Shown here in pieces: positions 34,992 to 43,693 of a DNA stretch of 64,000 bases. Position 1 is the first letter of the stretch; the number at the start of each line of letters is the position of its first letter. Both the position numbers and the translations under genes were made by a program. The notes under the pieces are model-generated. The model saw only the letters and a program-made list of their open reading frames with translations. It had not been told where the DNA came from and made no database searches. Source of the DNA: Microcoleus vaginatus_C. Lineage in GTDB: Bacteria > Cyanobacteriota > Cyanobacteriia > Cyanobacteriales > Microcoleaceae. The DNA lies in assembly GCA_040004035.1 (NCBI GenBank), contig JAMPLN010000005.1; one strand, given 5' to 3'.

Positions 34992-35573
34992 ATGATGACA
35001 CAGACACTTTTACAGCCACTAGACCAACGGTTCATTCATTCCGGGATTAGCTGGCAACAGTTCAAGCTAATTGAACAGGGGTTTTCTGACTCCCCTGGCA
35101 TCAGGTTGTTTTATTACAAAGGAGAGGTAGAAATCTTGGCAGTTTCCGAAGACCACGAAGCGATAAGTCGCACCCTCACTATTCTTTTGGCTCTTTACTT
35201 TGACATCAAAGATATTGAATTTAAACCTACAGGAAGCCTTACTCTAGAAACAGAAGGCGAAGCTTCAGCACAACCTGACGAATCATATCTTATTGGTAGG
35301 TCAACTGGAACTCCTCCCGATTTATCTGTAGAGGTTATATTCACTAGCGGTACTGTCAAAAAATTGCAGCGCTATCGAGTATTGGGAGTTTCTGAAGTCT
35401 GGTTCTGGGAGGATGGTGTATTGGCTATGTATCGCTTGGGTTCTGAGGGTTATGAAAAAATTTATTCAAGTGTTGTTTTGCCAGATTTAGATATTAACTT
35501 ATTGTGTCGCTGCTTGCTGATGGCTTCGAGTGTGGAAGCGATGAGGGAGTTTAGGAGGGGAATTTCTGGTTAG
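34992..35573 (+). CDS. Uma2-family (DUF820) nuclease-like protein, intact
   Basis: A 193-residue protein with the family layout: GISWQQFKLIEQGF near residue 18, the strand GIRLFYYKGEVEIL, then PDESYLIG, PPDLSVEVIFTSG with the acidic residue of the PD-(D/E)xK-like core, and the GVSEVWFWEDG segment. Uma2 proteins are highly multicopy in filamentous cyanobacteria; their function is unknown. This is the only full-length, uninterrupted copy of the family in the window. Confidence 0.9.
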   Translation: MMTQTLLQPLDQRFIHSGISWQQFKLIEQGFSDSPGIRLFYYKGEVEILAVSEDHEAISRTLTILLALYFDIKDIEFKPTGSLTLETEGEASAQPDESYLIGRSTGTPPDLSVEVIFTSGTVKKLQRYRVLGVSEVWFWEDGVLAMYRLGSEGYEKIYSSVVLPDLDINLLCRCLLMASSVEAMREFRRGISG

Positions 35574-35584
35574 GGCGATCGCAC

Positions 35585-35794
35585 CTATTTTTTTATGCTT
35601 AACTTGATTTGAGTAGGTTGGGGCGATCGCCAGCCGAGGATAGCAGCTAGGATGATACTGGGGGTAAAGACGGCGATTAGGGCGTTGAGGTCGGTAGAGG
35701 GTATGGATAAGCTAGGCCCTGCGTACTTGATGGCCAGGGAAAGGGCGGCGGAAAGGGTGAATACTTTGAGGATGGGGCTGATGTTGGTGTTCAT
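35585..35794 (-). CDS. Small hydrophobic protein, copy 2
   Basis: A 69-residue protein sharing its first 57 residues almost exactly with the product of 34662-34850 and diverging at the C-terminus, where the duplication ends. Same uncertainty as copy 1. Confidence 0.5.
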   Translation of the reverse strand: MNTNISPILKVFTLSAALSLAIKYAGPSLSIPSTDLNALIAVFTPSIILAAILGWRSPQPTQIKLSIKK

Positions 35795-35812
35795 GGAGCT
35801 GGTAGTGGGTTG
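35623..35812. repeat. 190-bp direct duplication, right copy
   Basis: Right-hand partner of 34679-34868, offset 944 bases. Confidence 0.92.
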
Positions 35813-35982
35813 GGCGATCGGTTTTCAGACTATTATTGCAAGTATGTGTTGCGGGCGGGCTTGCAATTGGGACGTGAGGTAGGGGCGATCGCTTTTTCCA
35901 GCCGAGGCGGGGATCAGATACCTTTACATCTTAGAATAGGGAGTACCACATCACAATTTAGCAACATCAGGAGCGATTAAGA

Positions 35983-37302
35983 ATGGATACCCAAGAATCA
36001 GAGTTAATAGAGAAAATTCGTCAACAATTTGACAAGGCCCCTTATCCTAGAATTCCCCTAGAGACATCTCCTAAGAATAGCTATCAGACTCTCTATCTGC
36101 ATAATTTGGTAACAGCTTACTATATAAGAAATCAGAAAGTCATAGAAACTGAAGGAAAAGTTATTTTAGATGCCGGCTGCGGCAGCGGGTACAAATCGTT
36201 AATTTTGGCAGAGGCAAATCCGGGAGCCAAAATTGTTGGCATCGATTTATCCGAAGAGTCTGTTAAGCTAGCCAGACAGCGCTTGCAATATCACGGCTTT
36301 GAGAATATGGAGTTTCATGCTCTGTCAATTGAAGAACTGCCTAGCTTAAACCAGCAGTTTGATTATATCAACTGTGACGAGGTGCTTTATCTCTTGCCAG
36401 ACGCAGTTGTCGGATTGCAAGCCATGAAATCTGTTTTGAAACCAGATGGAATTATTCGCACCAACCTCCACAGCTCCCTCCAGCGAAGTTCTTACTTTGC
36501 AGTTCAAAAAGTATTCAAAATCATGGGATTAATGGATGATAATCCTAGAGAGATGGAAATAGAGTTAGCAAAAGAAATTATCCAAGACCTAAAAGATGAC
36601 GTGGCTATTAAGGCAAGAACATGGGGTTCTCCAGCCGAAAAAAACGAAGAATGGATGCTGGCTAACTATTTGCTGTTGGGAGATCAGGGCTATACTATAC
36701 CTGAAGTGTTTTCAGCATTAAGAAATGCTGATTTAGAATTTATTAGCATGGTGAGTTGGCGATTGTGGGACTTGACGGATTTGTTCAAAGAGCCAAATAA
36801 CATACCTGCATTTCTGGCAATGAGCTTGCCAGAAATTTCTGTAGAAGAACGGCTGCACCTGTTTGAACTTTTACATCCAGTCCATCGTTTGATAGACTTC
36901 TGGTGCGGTCTTCCCAACCAAGCTCAGTCGTTTGTACCAGTTTCAGAATGGACTGTGGCTGACTGGCAGCAGGCAAAGGTGCATCTGCATCCTCAGCTCA
37001 GAACTCCCCAGTTAAAAGAAGATTTGATTAAATCTATCACTAACCAGAGTTCCTTCCTGATTAGCCGTTATGTCACTTCGCCAACCTTAGTGCCCATTTT
37101 AATAGAGAGCAGTATGGCAGCTTGCTTGCTGCCTCTGTGGGAGGGCGCGCAGCCTGTGATATCCTTAGCGGAGCGCTGGCTCAACCTCAGACCCCTAGAC
37201 CTTGTAACTCTGGAACCTGTGAATCAGGAGAGAGCCTTCAATGAAATCAAGGAACTCTTGATGAGCTTAGAAGTCTTTCTGTATGTGCTTTTGGAGCATT
37301 AA
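35983..37302 (+). CDS. Class I SAM-dependent methyltransferase
   Basis: A 439-residue protein. Residues about 45-190 form a Rossmann-like methyltransferase domain: motif I ILDAGCGSGYKS near residue 63, then IVGIDLSEES, the acidic motif FDYINCDEVLYLL and a post-motif helix. The C-terminal 240 residues are helical and resemble the C-terminal part of cyanobacterial methyltransferases found next to TPR or glycosyltransferase genes. The start has an aggagcg ribosome-binding site. It precedes the pilin gene and may modify a surface product; the substrate is unknown. Confidence 0.88.
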   Translation: MDTQESELIEKIRQQFDKAPYPRIPLETSPKNSYQTLYLHNLVTAYYIRNQKVIETEGKVILDAGCGSGYKSLILAEANPGAKIVGIDLSEESVKLARQRLQYHGFENMEFHALSIEELPSLNQQFDYINCDEVLYLLPDAVVGLQAMKSVLKPDGIIRTNLHSSLQRSSYFAVQKVFKIMGLMDDNPREMEIELAKEIIQDLKDDVAIKARTWGSPAEKNEEWMLANYLLLGDQGYTIPEVFSALRNADLEFISMVSWRLWDLTDLFKEPNNIPAFLAMSLPEISVEERLHLFELLHPVHRLIDFWCGLPNQAQSFVPVSEWTVADWQQAKVHLHPQLRTPQLKEDLIKSITNQSSFLISRYVTSPTLVPILIESSMAACLLPLWEGAQPVISLAERWLNLRPLDLVTLEPVNQERAFNEIKELLMSLEVFLYVLLEH

Positions 37303-37416
37303 AGCCAGGACTTGAAAAAAAAAATAGTTTGGGGTGATATTAAAGGGCTGGTAACTGGGTAAGTTACATATAAGAGTTAGAAATCGAGCATCCCACCCCT
37401 CTAGGAGAAACAACCA

Positions 37417-37968
37417 ATGAAAACTGAATTTAAAGCCAGATTCCTGCAACACCTCAATCAAAAAAGACAGGATAAGGGTTTTACGCTGATTGAACTGCTG
37501 GTCGTTATCATCATCATCGGTATTCTATCTGCTATTGCTTTGCCTTCCTTCCTCAACCAAGCTAACAAAGCCAAACAATCAGAAGCTAAGCAGTACGCTG
37601 GTTCCATGAACCGTGCTCAGCAAGCAAATTTTGCTGAAAGCGGTAAATTTGGCTCAAACGTGGAGGTTCTGGGGCTTGGCATTAGAACTCAGACCGAGAA
37701 CTATAAATACAACGTTATACCAGCAGCGGGTATTGACGAAAACACTACCCAGGTTGGGAATCTCGCGACAGGTATAGGCACTGTACTCAAATCGTATATA
37801 GGATCAGTAGCCTTACTTGTACCGCCAGGCTCAGTTGACAAAAGCAGCACGGCAGTCTTGTGCGAAAGCAAGGTGGCTACTAATACTCCTCCGACATTGG
37901 CAAATACGCCTGCTACTCCTGCTACCTTAGGTTGCGACAACACTAACTATACCGTAGTGTCGAAGTAG
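37417..37968 (+). CDS. Type IV pilin, G/H-like class
   Basis: A 183-residue prepilin. The leader is long and basic, and the cleavage site is after Gly21 (DKG before FTLIELLVV) with the required Glu at mature position 5 (residue 26). The hydrophobic assembly helix ends around residue 45, followed by a globular domain with two late cysteines (CES and GCDN) that can form the C-terminal loop. The aggaga ribosome-binding site is about ten bases upstream. Type IV pili serve motility, DNA uptake and aggregation in filamentous cyanobacteria. A terminator-like hairpin follows. Confidence 0.94.
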   Translation: MKTEFKARFLQHLNQKRQDKGFTLIELLVVIIIIGILSAIALPSFLNQANKAKQSEAKQYAGSMNRAQQANFAESGKFGSNVEVLGLGIRTQTENYKYNVIPAAGIDENTTQVGNLATGIGTVLKSYIGSVALLVPPGSVDKSSTAVLCESKVATNTPPTLANTPATPATLGCDNTNYTVVSK

Positions 37969-38025
37969 GAAAGCCATCAAAGCAGGGATTGTTCCTGCAA
38001 GCCTAACCTGAATCTTTGAAGAAAG

Positions 38026-38050
38026 TGGGTAGTGTTGTTTACACTACCCA
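38026..38050 (+). terminator. Hairpin after the pilin gene
   Basis: A perfect 10-bp stem (TGGGTAGTGT with ACACTACCCA) and a 5-base loop, 57 bases after the pilin stop. The following T run is weak (ttgctatt), so it may attenuate rather than end transcription into the next gene. Confidence 0.7.
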
Positions 38051-38100
38051 TTGCTATTCAGGAGGTTTATAAAAACTGGAAAGCTTCAATAACTATTACT

Positions 38101-40344
38101 ATGACAATCTCTTTAGAAAACATTTCATCGACTGTTCTAGCTGATTGGCAGCAACAAGCCCGTCAATATCTAATCCAAGGAGATTACACTCAGGCTGCAA
38201 ACCTCTACGAGCAGGCAATGGCAGCGGAGCCGGAAACTAAGTCCCACTACTGGCACTTGGGGTTGATTTTGCTTTTGCAGGGGCAAGAGATGGAAGCCCA
38301 AACGACTTGGCTGCTGGGCATGGCCGACGGGGAATCGGAACAAGTTGAGGAATGGACTGCTCAACTGTTAGATGTGCTGCAAATGGAAGCAGAGCGCCGG
38401 GAGGTTTTGTCAGACTACTCTGTTGCTTGGGCAATTCGGCAGCATATCAGGGAAATTAATCCGGCGGATGTTAACAACTTGTTGCGTTTGATTGAGCTTT
38501 TCATCCGGCTTGAGACTTTTACAGGAGATGAACTGACTTCAGTTGGCTTAATCGAGTTGCTACAGGTAGAGCCTGCAATTGAGGTTGACGCAGCTCTGTT
38601 GATGCAAGTATTGCAAAGTGTTTTGGCTTGCGAACCCTCGCATCCGTCAACGCTGGAGTTTGCAGAAGCTTGTCTGGCTCATGTCCGCGAACCTCAAGTT
38701 TATATCAGAATTTTATTAGAAACCGCTTGCGAGCTAGGCTATATATTAAAAATAACTAGAGTAGCAATACGCTTGGCTGAACTGGTTTTGCGTTTAGATT
38801 CAGAGCATCCTGAGATGGTTCGCCACTTGGCTTGTTTTTATCAGAATGCGGGTGAATACGATCGGGGGATAAAGACAGCTAAGCTTTTCTACTCATTAAT
38901 ACAAGAGTTACCCGCTAAAGTTTATGCGAATCACCTGATTTTGCGGGGGTTGATGAGTGCAGGCGGATACTGGGAAGAAGCTTGTGCGATACTCAAGCGG
39001 CTCAAGTCCGATCAGGAGTTGCTGATAGCAGAGCAGCCGACATCGCTTAACTTATCGACTGTTGACGACTTATTTGTTACTAGCTTTTTTTACCCATACT
39101 TTCAGGACGAGCCAAGAAATGCTAGAAACATTAGCAACCAATTGGCTCAGCTATGCCAACTCAACGTTCAAAACAACAACAATGAGCAGATAGAGGGGTA
39201 CAGACAGCGACACTTAGCTCGAAAAAGCCGGGGCATTTCTGCTAAGCCACTGAAGATTGGCTATGTGTCCCACTGCCTGAGAAGGCATTCTGTGGGCTGG
39301 CTAGCGCGATGGCTGTTTCAGCACCACGATCGCGATCGCTTTCAAATTCATGCTTATTTTCTCAATTATGTTAATACCGATCACTTTTTACAAGAATGGT
39401 ATGTCAATCACGTTGATAAAGCCTATCGGTGCGGGATTGTCAGTACCAACGTTGCCGAGCAAATCGATAAAGATGAGATTGATATTCTGATCGATCTCGA
39501 CAGTATTACTCTAGACATTAACTGTGAAGTGATGGCGATGAAACCAGCGCCCGTTCAAGTCACTTGGTTGGGTTGGGATGCGTCAGGAGTGCCTGCAATT
39601 GACTATTTTATTGCCGATCCATACGTGCTGCCGGAGTCTGCCCAGAATTATTACAGTGAAAAAATCTGGCGCTTGCCCCAGACTTACATAGCTGTGGATG
39701 GTTTTGAAGTTGGAGTGCCAACATTACGTCGCGATCAGTTGAAGATTCCTAACGATGCTATTGTGTATCTCAGTAGTCAGAGCGGTTACAAGCGCCATCA
39801 TGACACAGCGCGACTACAGATGAAAATTTTGAAGGAAGTGCCGAATAGTTATTTTTTAATTAAAGGGGTGGCTGACGAAAAATCCATTAAACAGTTTTTT
39901 AACCAGCTTGCCGAAGAAGAGGGTTTGGAGGGCGATCGTCTGCGATTTTTGCCAACAGTTACTTCAGAGGAAGTTCACCGAGCTAACTTAGGTATTGCGG
40001 ATGTAGTTCTGGATACTTATCCCTATAATGGAGCCACAACCACTCTAGAAACTCTTTGGATGTGCATTCCCTTGGTGACGCGAGTCGGGCAGCAGTTTGC
40101 AGCTCGCAACAGCTACACTATGATGATGAATGCAGGAGTGACCGAGGGTATTGCTTGGACGCATGAAGAATATGTGGAATGGGGAATTCGCTTAGGGAAA
40201 GATGCTGCTTTGCGGCAACAAATTTCGTGGAAGCTGCGGCAGTCAAGGCAAACTTCTCCGCTTTGGAATGGCAAGCAATTTACGCGAGAAATGGAGAAAG
40301 CTTACGAGCAAATGTGGCAGATATATCTTGACAAAAATCATTGA
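38101..40344 (+). CDS. TPR-containing SPINDLY-family O-GlcNAc transferase
   Basis: About 747 residues. The N-terminal half is TPR-like helical repeats (YLIQGDYTQAANLYEQAM near residue 20 and several degenerate units). The C-terminal half is a GT41-like catalytic domain: KIGYVSHCLRRHSVG, the VQVTWLGWDASG segment, YLSSQSGYKRHHD and the diagnostic DTYPYNGATTTLETLWMCIP with the nucleotide-sugar site. Such enzymes attach a sugar to Ser/Thr of proteins. The ATG at 38101 is preferred to the one at 38032, which lies partly in the preceding hairpin. Its position after the pilin suggests the pilin as one substrate (inference). Confidence 0.92.
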   Translation: MTISLENISSTVLADWQQQARQYLIQGDYTQAANLYEQAMAAEPETKSHYWHLGLILLLQGQEMEAQTTWLLGMADGESEQVEEWTAQLLDVLQMEAERREVLSDYSVAWAIRQHIREINPADVNNLLRLIELFIRLETFTGDELTSVGLIELLQVEPAIEVDAALLMQVLQSVLACEPSHPSTLEFAEACLAHVREPQVYIRILLETACELGYILKITRVAIRLAELVLRLDSEHPEMVRHLACFYQNAGEYDRGIKTAKLFYSLIQELPAKVYANHLILRGLMSAGGYWEEACAILKRLKSDQELLIAEQPTSLNLSTVDDLFVTSFFYPYFQDEPRNARNISNQLAQLCQLNVQNNNNEQIEGYRQRHLARKSRGISAKPLKIGYVSHCLRRHSVGWLARWLFQHHDRDRFQIHAYFLNYVNTDHFLQEWYVNHVDKAYRCGIVSTNVAEQIDKDEIDILIDLDSITLDINCEVMAMKPAPVQVTWLGWDASGVPAIDYFIADPYVLPESAQNYYSEKIWRLPQTYIAVDGFEVGVPTLRRDQLKIPNDAIVYLSSQSGYKRHHDTARLQMKILKEVPNSYFLIKGVADEKSIKQFFNQLAEEEGLEGDRLRFLPTVTSEEVHRANLGIADVVLDTYPYNGATTTLETLWMCIPLVTRVGQQFAARNSYTMMMNAGVTEGIAWTHEEYVEWGIRLGKDAALRQQISWKLRQSRQTSPLWNGKQFTREMEKAYEQMWQIYLDKNH

Positions 40345-40404
40345 TGGTGCTGATTCCAGTGAGTAGTTTGTGCAGCCAGTTGCTGCACAAATTCGATCGA
40401 TTCA

Positions 40405-41973
40405 TCAGTAACTCTCCTTCATAAAACGGTCTAGTTCTAATGAGGGAATGTTCTCGGCTTTTGCGTGAGCGATCGCCTCTCTATTCTCATTCTCCAATAC
40501 AATTCTCCCATGCAGGCGCGGCATCAGAACTGACCACTGAATTTCGCTCAACTGTCCAATCAGTGAAATTTCCGGCCCATCAGAAACATCTAAATCTTCT
40601 TCCATTAAAAGATTCATCGCTACGCTTGATAAAACAAGATTAGCATCTTCGTCAGAAATATTGCTGCTGTCTACTAAGAGAGTCATCTTGCTTTTGTCTG
40701 GGTGAGTGGCGATCGCCCTCACCACTCGTTCCAATTCCAAACCAAGAGACTCTTCTGGCTGCGACCAATCTGGGAAAACAATTAGATTAATCTCTCTCAA
40801 GTTCATCGACAGCGACAAGGCTGCTGACCCGCCTTCATTTTGCTGAATGTAACAACCGAGCATTTCAAGAAAGCGCAAAGCTGTGGGAACAGGAGCGTAA
40901 TTTTCAATTGCCCACTGCCGACCTTCTTTAGAAATTGTTTCTAAAATTTCTGGGTTATCAGTAATGCGATCGACTGTATCATGAATGTTGTCTAGGTCAA
41001 TTCCTATGTAATGCCGCCAGTTTTGTGGCATCACTGGCAGTTGAATTCCATACTTCTCGAAATCGACATGAAAGGTCACACATCCCGCCACTAATGACTC
41101 CCAAAACCGCCAACTATCCCACCATTCTGCGATAGGTTGTCCTGTGGGAACGTTAGAATTTATATAACCTCCAAAACACGCACATCCAACAGATTTTTTC
41201 AGTCGTTTGTAATAATTGGGATAGTGGCGCTTACCCGTTTGTACCCACTGCAAATAGTGATAGGCTCCCAATGGAGAATCCTCAAAATTTTCCCCAGTAT
41301 TATTGAGGATCAAAACTTTCTGAATTAAAGGTAAGAACTCTTCGCTAATTATTTCCCTCAGTGACCGATCGATTATTATCGCCCCCAAATCGACCTTAAG
41401 AAATCCCATGTCAGCTTTCAGCAAACTACGGGAAATTTCCAGAATAGTTTGAGTAACTCTAAAATTAACAAGCAAGGATTTTTTTCTTTCCTTAAATGTA
41501 GAGAGTTCACTTGTTTCTTGAAGTATGCGATTCGACAGTCCGAAAGCCCAAACTCTACAGTTTAAAGGATATTGAGACTGACTGTTATAGTGAGTCCTCA
41601 ACCTCAAGTCAAAATTATTCAACTCTGGGTTCCAAATAGTAGGACCATCCATATCATCTAGATAGACAGCAATATACTGTCGATTGGGGTGAAAAATATC
41701 TTGCAGACAAGATATGTTATTGATTAGCCATCCTTGAGTAACTATAACAATAGAAGAATCATCGGGCACTACATCTGCATTGTAGCAGCAGAGATATTTG
41801 TCGGGTTCGTCGGGTGCAATCTGCCAATAGTTGACATTTGAATAAAAGGGTATCCCGAGTTCTTTAAAGCCTTCAGCTAAACATACACCCAAATGAGAAA
41901 ATTGATTCTCACAAAAATAAAAAAATACAGGTTTGTTTCTGCTATATTCAAAAGTTAATTTTGCTGTAGACAT
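40405..41973 (-). CDS. Glycosyltransferase-like protein with a shared C-terminal module
   Basis: A 522-residue protein. The N-terminal 390 residues resemble a GT-B glycosyltransferase (FFYFCENQFSHLG, then SVGCACFGGYIN and a WRFWESLVAGCVTFHVD segment typical of the nucleotide-sugar binding lobe), but I cannot assign a family. The last 125 residues (INLIVFPDWSQ, then SISDEDANL-like, LLMEEDLDV, GPEISLIG, ILENENREAIA-type strings) are nearly the same as the C-terminus of the next gene, so this is a separate module. It is encoded opposite to the pilin/SPINDLY pair. Confidence 0.75.
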   Translation of the reverse strand: MSTAKLTFEYSRNKPVFFYFCENQFSHLGVCLAEGFKELGIPFYSNVNYWQIAPDEPDKYLCCYNADVVPDDSSIVIVTQGWLINNISCLQDIFHPNRQYIAVYLDDMDGPTIWNPELNNFDLRLRTHYNSQSQYPLNCRVWAFGLSNRILQETSELSTFKERKKSLLVNFRVTQTILEISRSLLKADMGFLKVDLGAIIIDRSLREIISEEFLPLIQKVLILNNTGENFEDSPLGAYHYLQWVQTGKRHYPNYYKRLKKSVGCACFGGYINSNVPTGQPIAEWWDSWRFWESLVAGCVTFHVDFEKYGIQLPVMPQNWRHYIGIDLDNIHDTVDRITDNPEILETISKEGRQWAIENYAPVPTALRFLEMLGCYIQQNEGGSAALSLSMNLREINLIVFPDWSQPEESLGLELERVVRAIATHPDKSKMTLLVDSSNISDEDANLVLSSVAMNLLMEEDLDVSDGPEISLIGQLSEIQWSVLMPRLHGRIVLENENREAIAHAKAENIPSLELDRFMKESY

Positions 41974-42025
41974 CTAACAATTTTTGCTGGTATTATCACA
42001 TCTTTGCTAGCTATTATGTTCCTGA

Positions 42026-43663
42026 CTAGGTTATGGCTAGATTATTAAGCTGATATGATGGAATGTTTTCAATTTTCGCAAGCGCGATCGCCTCTCGATT
42101 CTCATTATCCAATATAATTCTACCATCAAGGCAAGTCATCAGAGTTTCCCACTGAATTTCAGTTAACCGCCCAATCAGTGAAATTTCCGGTCCCTCAGAA
42201 ACATCTAAATCCTCTTCCATCAGTAGATTCATCGCCACACTAGATAAAAGTAGATTGGCATCTTCATCAGAAATGCTGGTAGTCTCTATCAGTAAAGTGA
42301 TCTCACTTTTATCCGGGTGATCCATAGTAGCTTTGATGACACCTGTTAAATCCTCCGCGATTAAGTCTTCTGACTGGTTCCAGTCAGGAAATATAATTAG
42401 ATTAATATCTCTTAATCCGAGATCGTTACTGAGAGCCTCAACTATTCGATGCTGAGGCACTCCCTCATCGGCCCATGCGTAGTCTTTGTTAAAATTATCA
42501 ATCCACTCTTGTAACAATTTACTGTAGTCTTCATCGGTAACTGGCAATTTTTTACCAGGACATATTTTCGGGATTAATTCAGTTTGTACAAATAATTTTA
42601 ACTGGGGATGCCAACCGTATCGCTCTACCGTATATAAGATTGAGCGAACCGCTTTGAAATACTGTTCTGTTCTTTGTAGAATAAAACCCTTTACATAGCC
42701 TAAATAGTAATTAAAATCAATAACAACTTGTTGGTGAAACTCACTGCGTGCCTGGGAAAAACCTTTTGTAAAAGCAGTGTAAATACATTCAATTAAGTGT
42801 TCCACTGGTACATCAGTCATCTCTAAAATTTGTTCTGATGACATTCCCCAATAGTCAAAATCATGGGCAATAGAACCATAAGCCGATGTTGATTTTGACA
42901 ATAACTGAATCATTGGTAATGGTTTAGCCCAGTCTGTAAGTGCTATTTGGGTGATGCCACTTGAACAGCCGATAAAAAGGTGACAATACTTAGTCAATTC
43001 AGCAGTTTCCCTCATAGTAAGAGTGCTACCATCAATAATTCCGGGATTTCCTTGAGGAATTGGGAAATTAGATGAAAGAATAACTTGGCAATCTGGTAGC
43101 AGATAAATTATCCCTTGAGCTACATATAAAGCATATTGAGGTGTAACAAAAGACTGACCACTTTTCGATGCACATTCAAACAAAATTACATGACGGGATT
43201 GCTGCAAATTATGCTTTTCGGCAAAAGTTTGGACTTTTTCAACCTCATTGCTTCGCAGTTTTAAAATATTCTGTATTGGAACAGTTATAGGTTTTGGATA
43301 AGCCCGAAAAATAGAGGGACGAACAGTACCGTCGTAATTTTGAAAGTTGTTGGGATAAATTTGGGTCAAAAATATTTCATCAAAATCACCACGCTCAGCG
43401 CGAGCTTTTGCCTGGTTTTCAAAATCATACCAAGCTGCTCCCATGTCAGCCCAACCAGCTAAAGGAATTTCCCAAATTTCATCAACAAATGGGTTTTCTT
43501 CAACTGTCCCTTTACAAATAGATGAAATCGCCCAAGTCAGATGGCAATTGGGATAATCCTGCTTAATTTGTCGAGCTAATATAGTTGTATAAAGACAATC
43601 TCCATTAGATCCAAGCTGGCCCAGTAGGATTCGTTTACCGTAATTAATCATAGAATTGTTCAT
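42026..43663 (-). CDS. GT9-like (heptosyltransferase-type) protein with the same C-terminal module
   Basis: A 545-residue protein. The start (KRILLGQLGSNGDCLYTTILARQIK) and the later FIGCSSGITQIALTDWAKP recall the family 9 heptosyltransferases that use ADP-heptose-like donors. Residues about 415-545 repeat the module of the preceding gene (FPDWNQSEDL, SISDEDANLLLSSVAMNLLM, GPEISLIG, NENREAIALAK). The two genes are 52 bases apart on the same strand and probably form an operon with 43694-45427. Start ATG at 43663; an in-frame ATG four codons later is possible. Confidence 0.8.
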   Translation of the reverse strand: MNNSMINYGKRILLGQLGSNGDCLYTTILARQIKQDYPNCHLTWAISSICKGTVEENPFVDEIWEIPLAGWADMGAAWYDFENQAKARAERGDFDEIFLTQIYPNNFQNYDGTVRPSIFRAYPKPITVPIQNILKLRSNEVEKVQTFAEKHNLQQSRHVILFECASKSGQSFVTPQYALYVAQGIIYLLPDCQVILSSNFPIPQGNPGIIDGSTLTMRETAELTKYCHLFIGCSSGITQIALTDWAKPLPMIQLLSKSTSAYGSIAHDFDYWGMSSEQILEMTDVPVEHLIECIYTAFTKGFSQARSEFHQQVVIDFNYYLGYVKGFILQRTEQYFKAVRSILYTVERYGWHPQLKLFVQTELIPKICPGKKLPVTDEDYSKLLQEWIDNFNKDYAWADEGVPQHRIVEALSNDLGLRDINLIIFPDWNQSEDLIAEDLTGVIKATMDHPDKSEITLLIETTSISDEDANLLLSSVAMNLLMEEDLDVSEGPEISLIGRLTEIQWETLMTCLDGRIILDNENREAIALAKIENIPSYQLNNLAIT

Positions 43664-43693
43664 CGTTTTTGAAAAACAGTAGTTTGATAGAGA

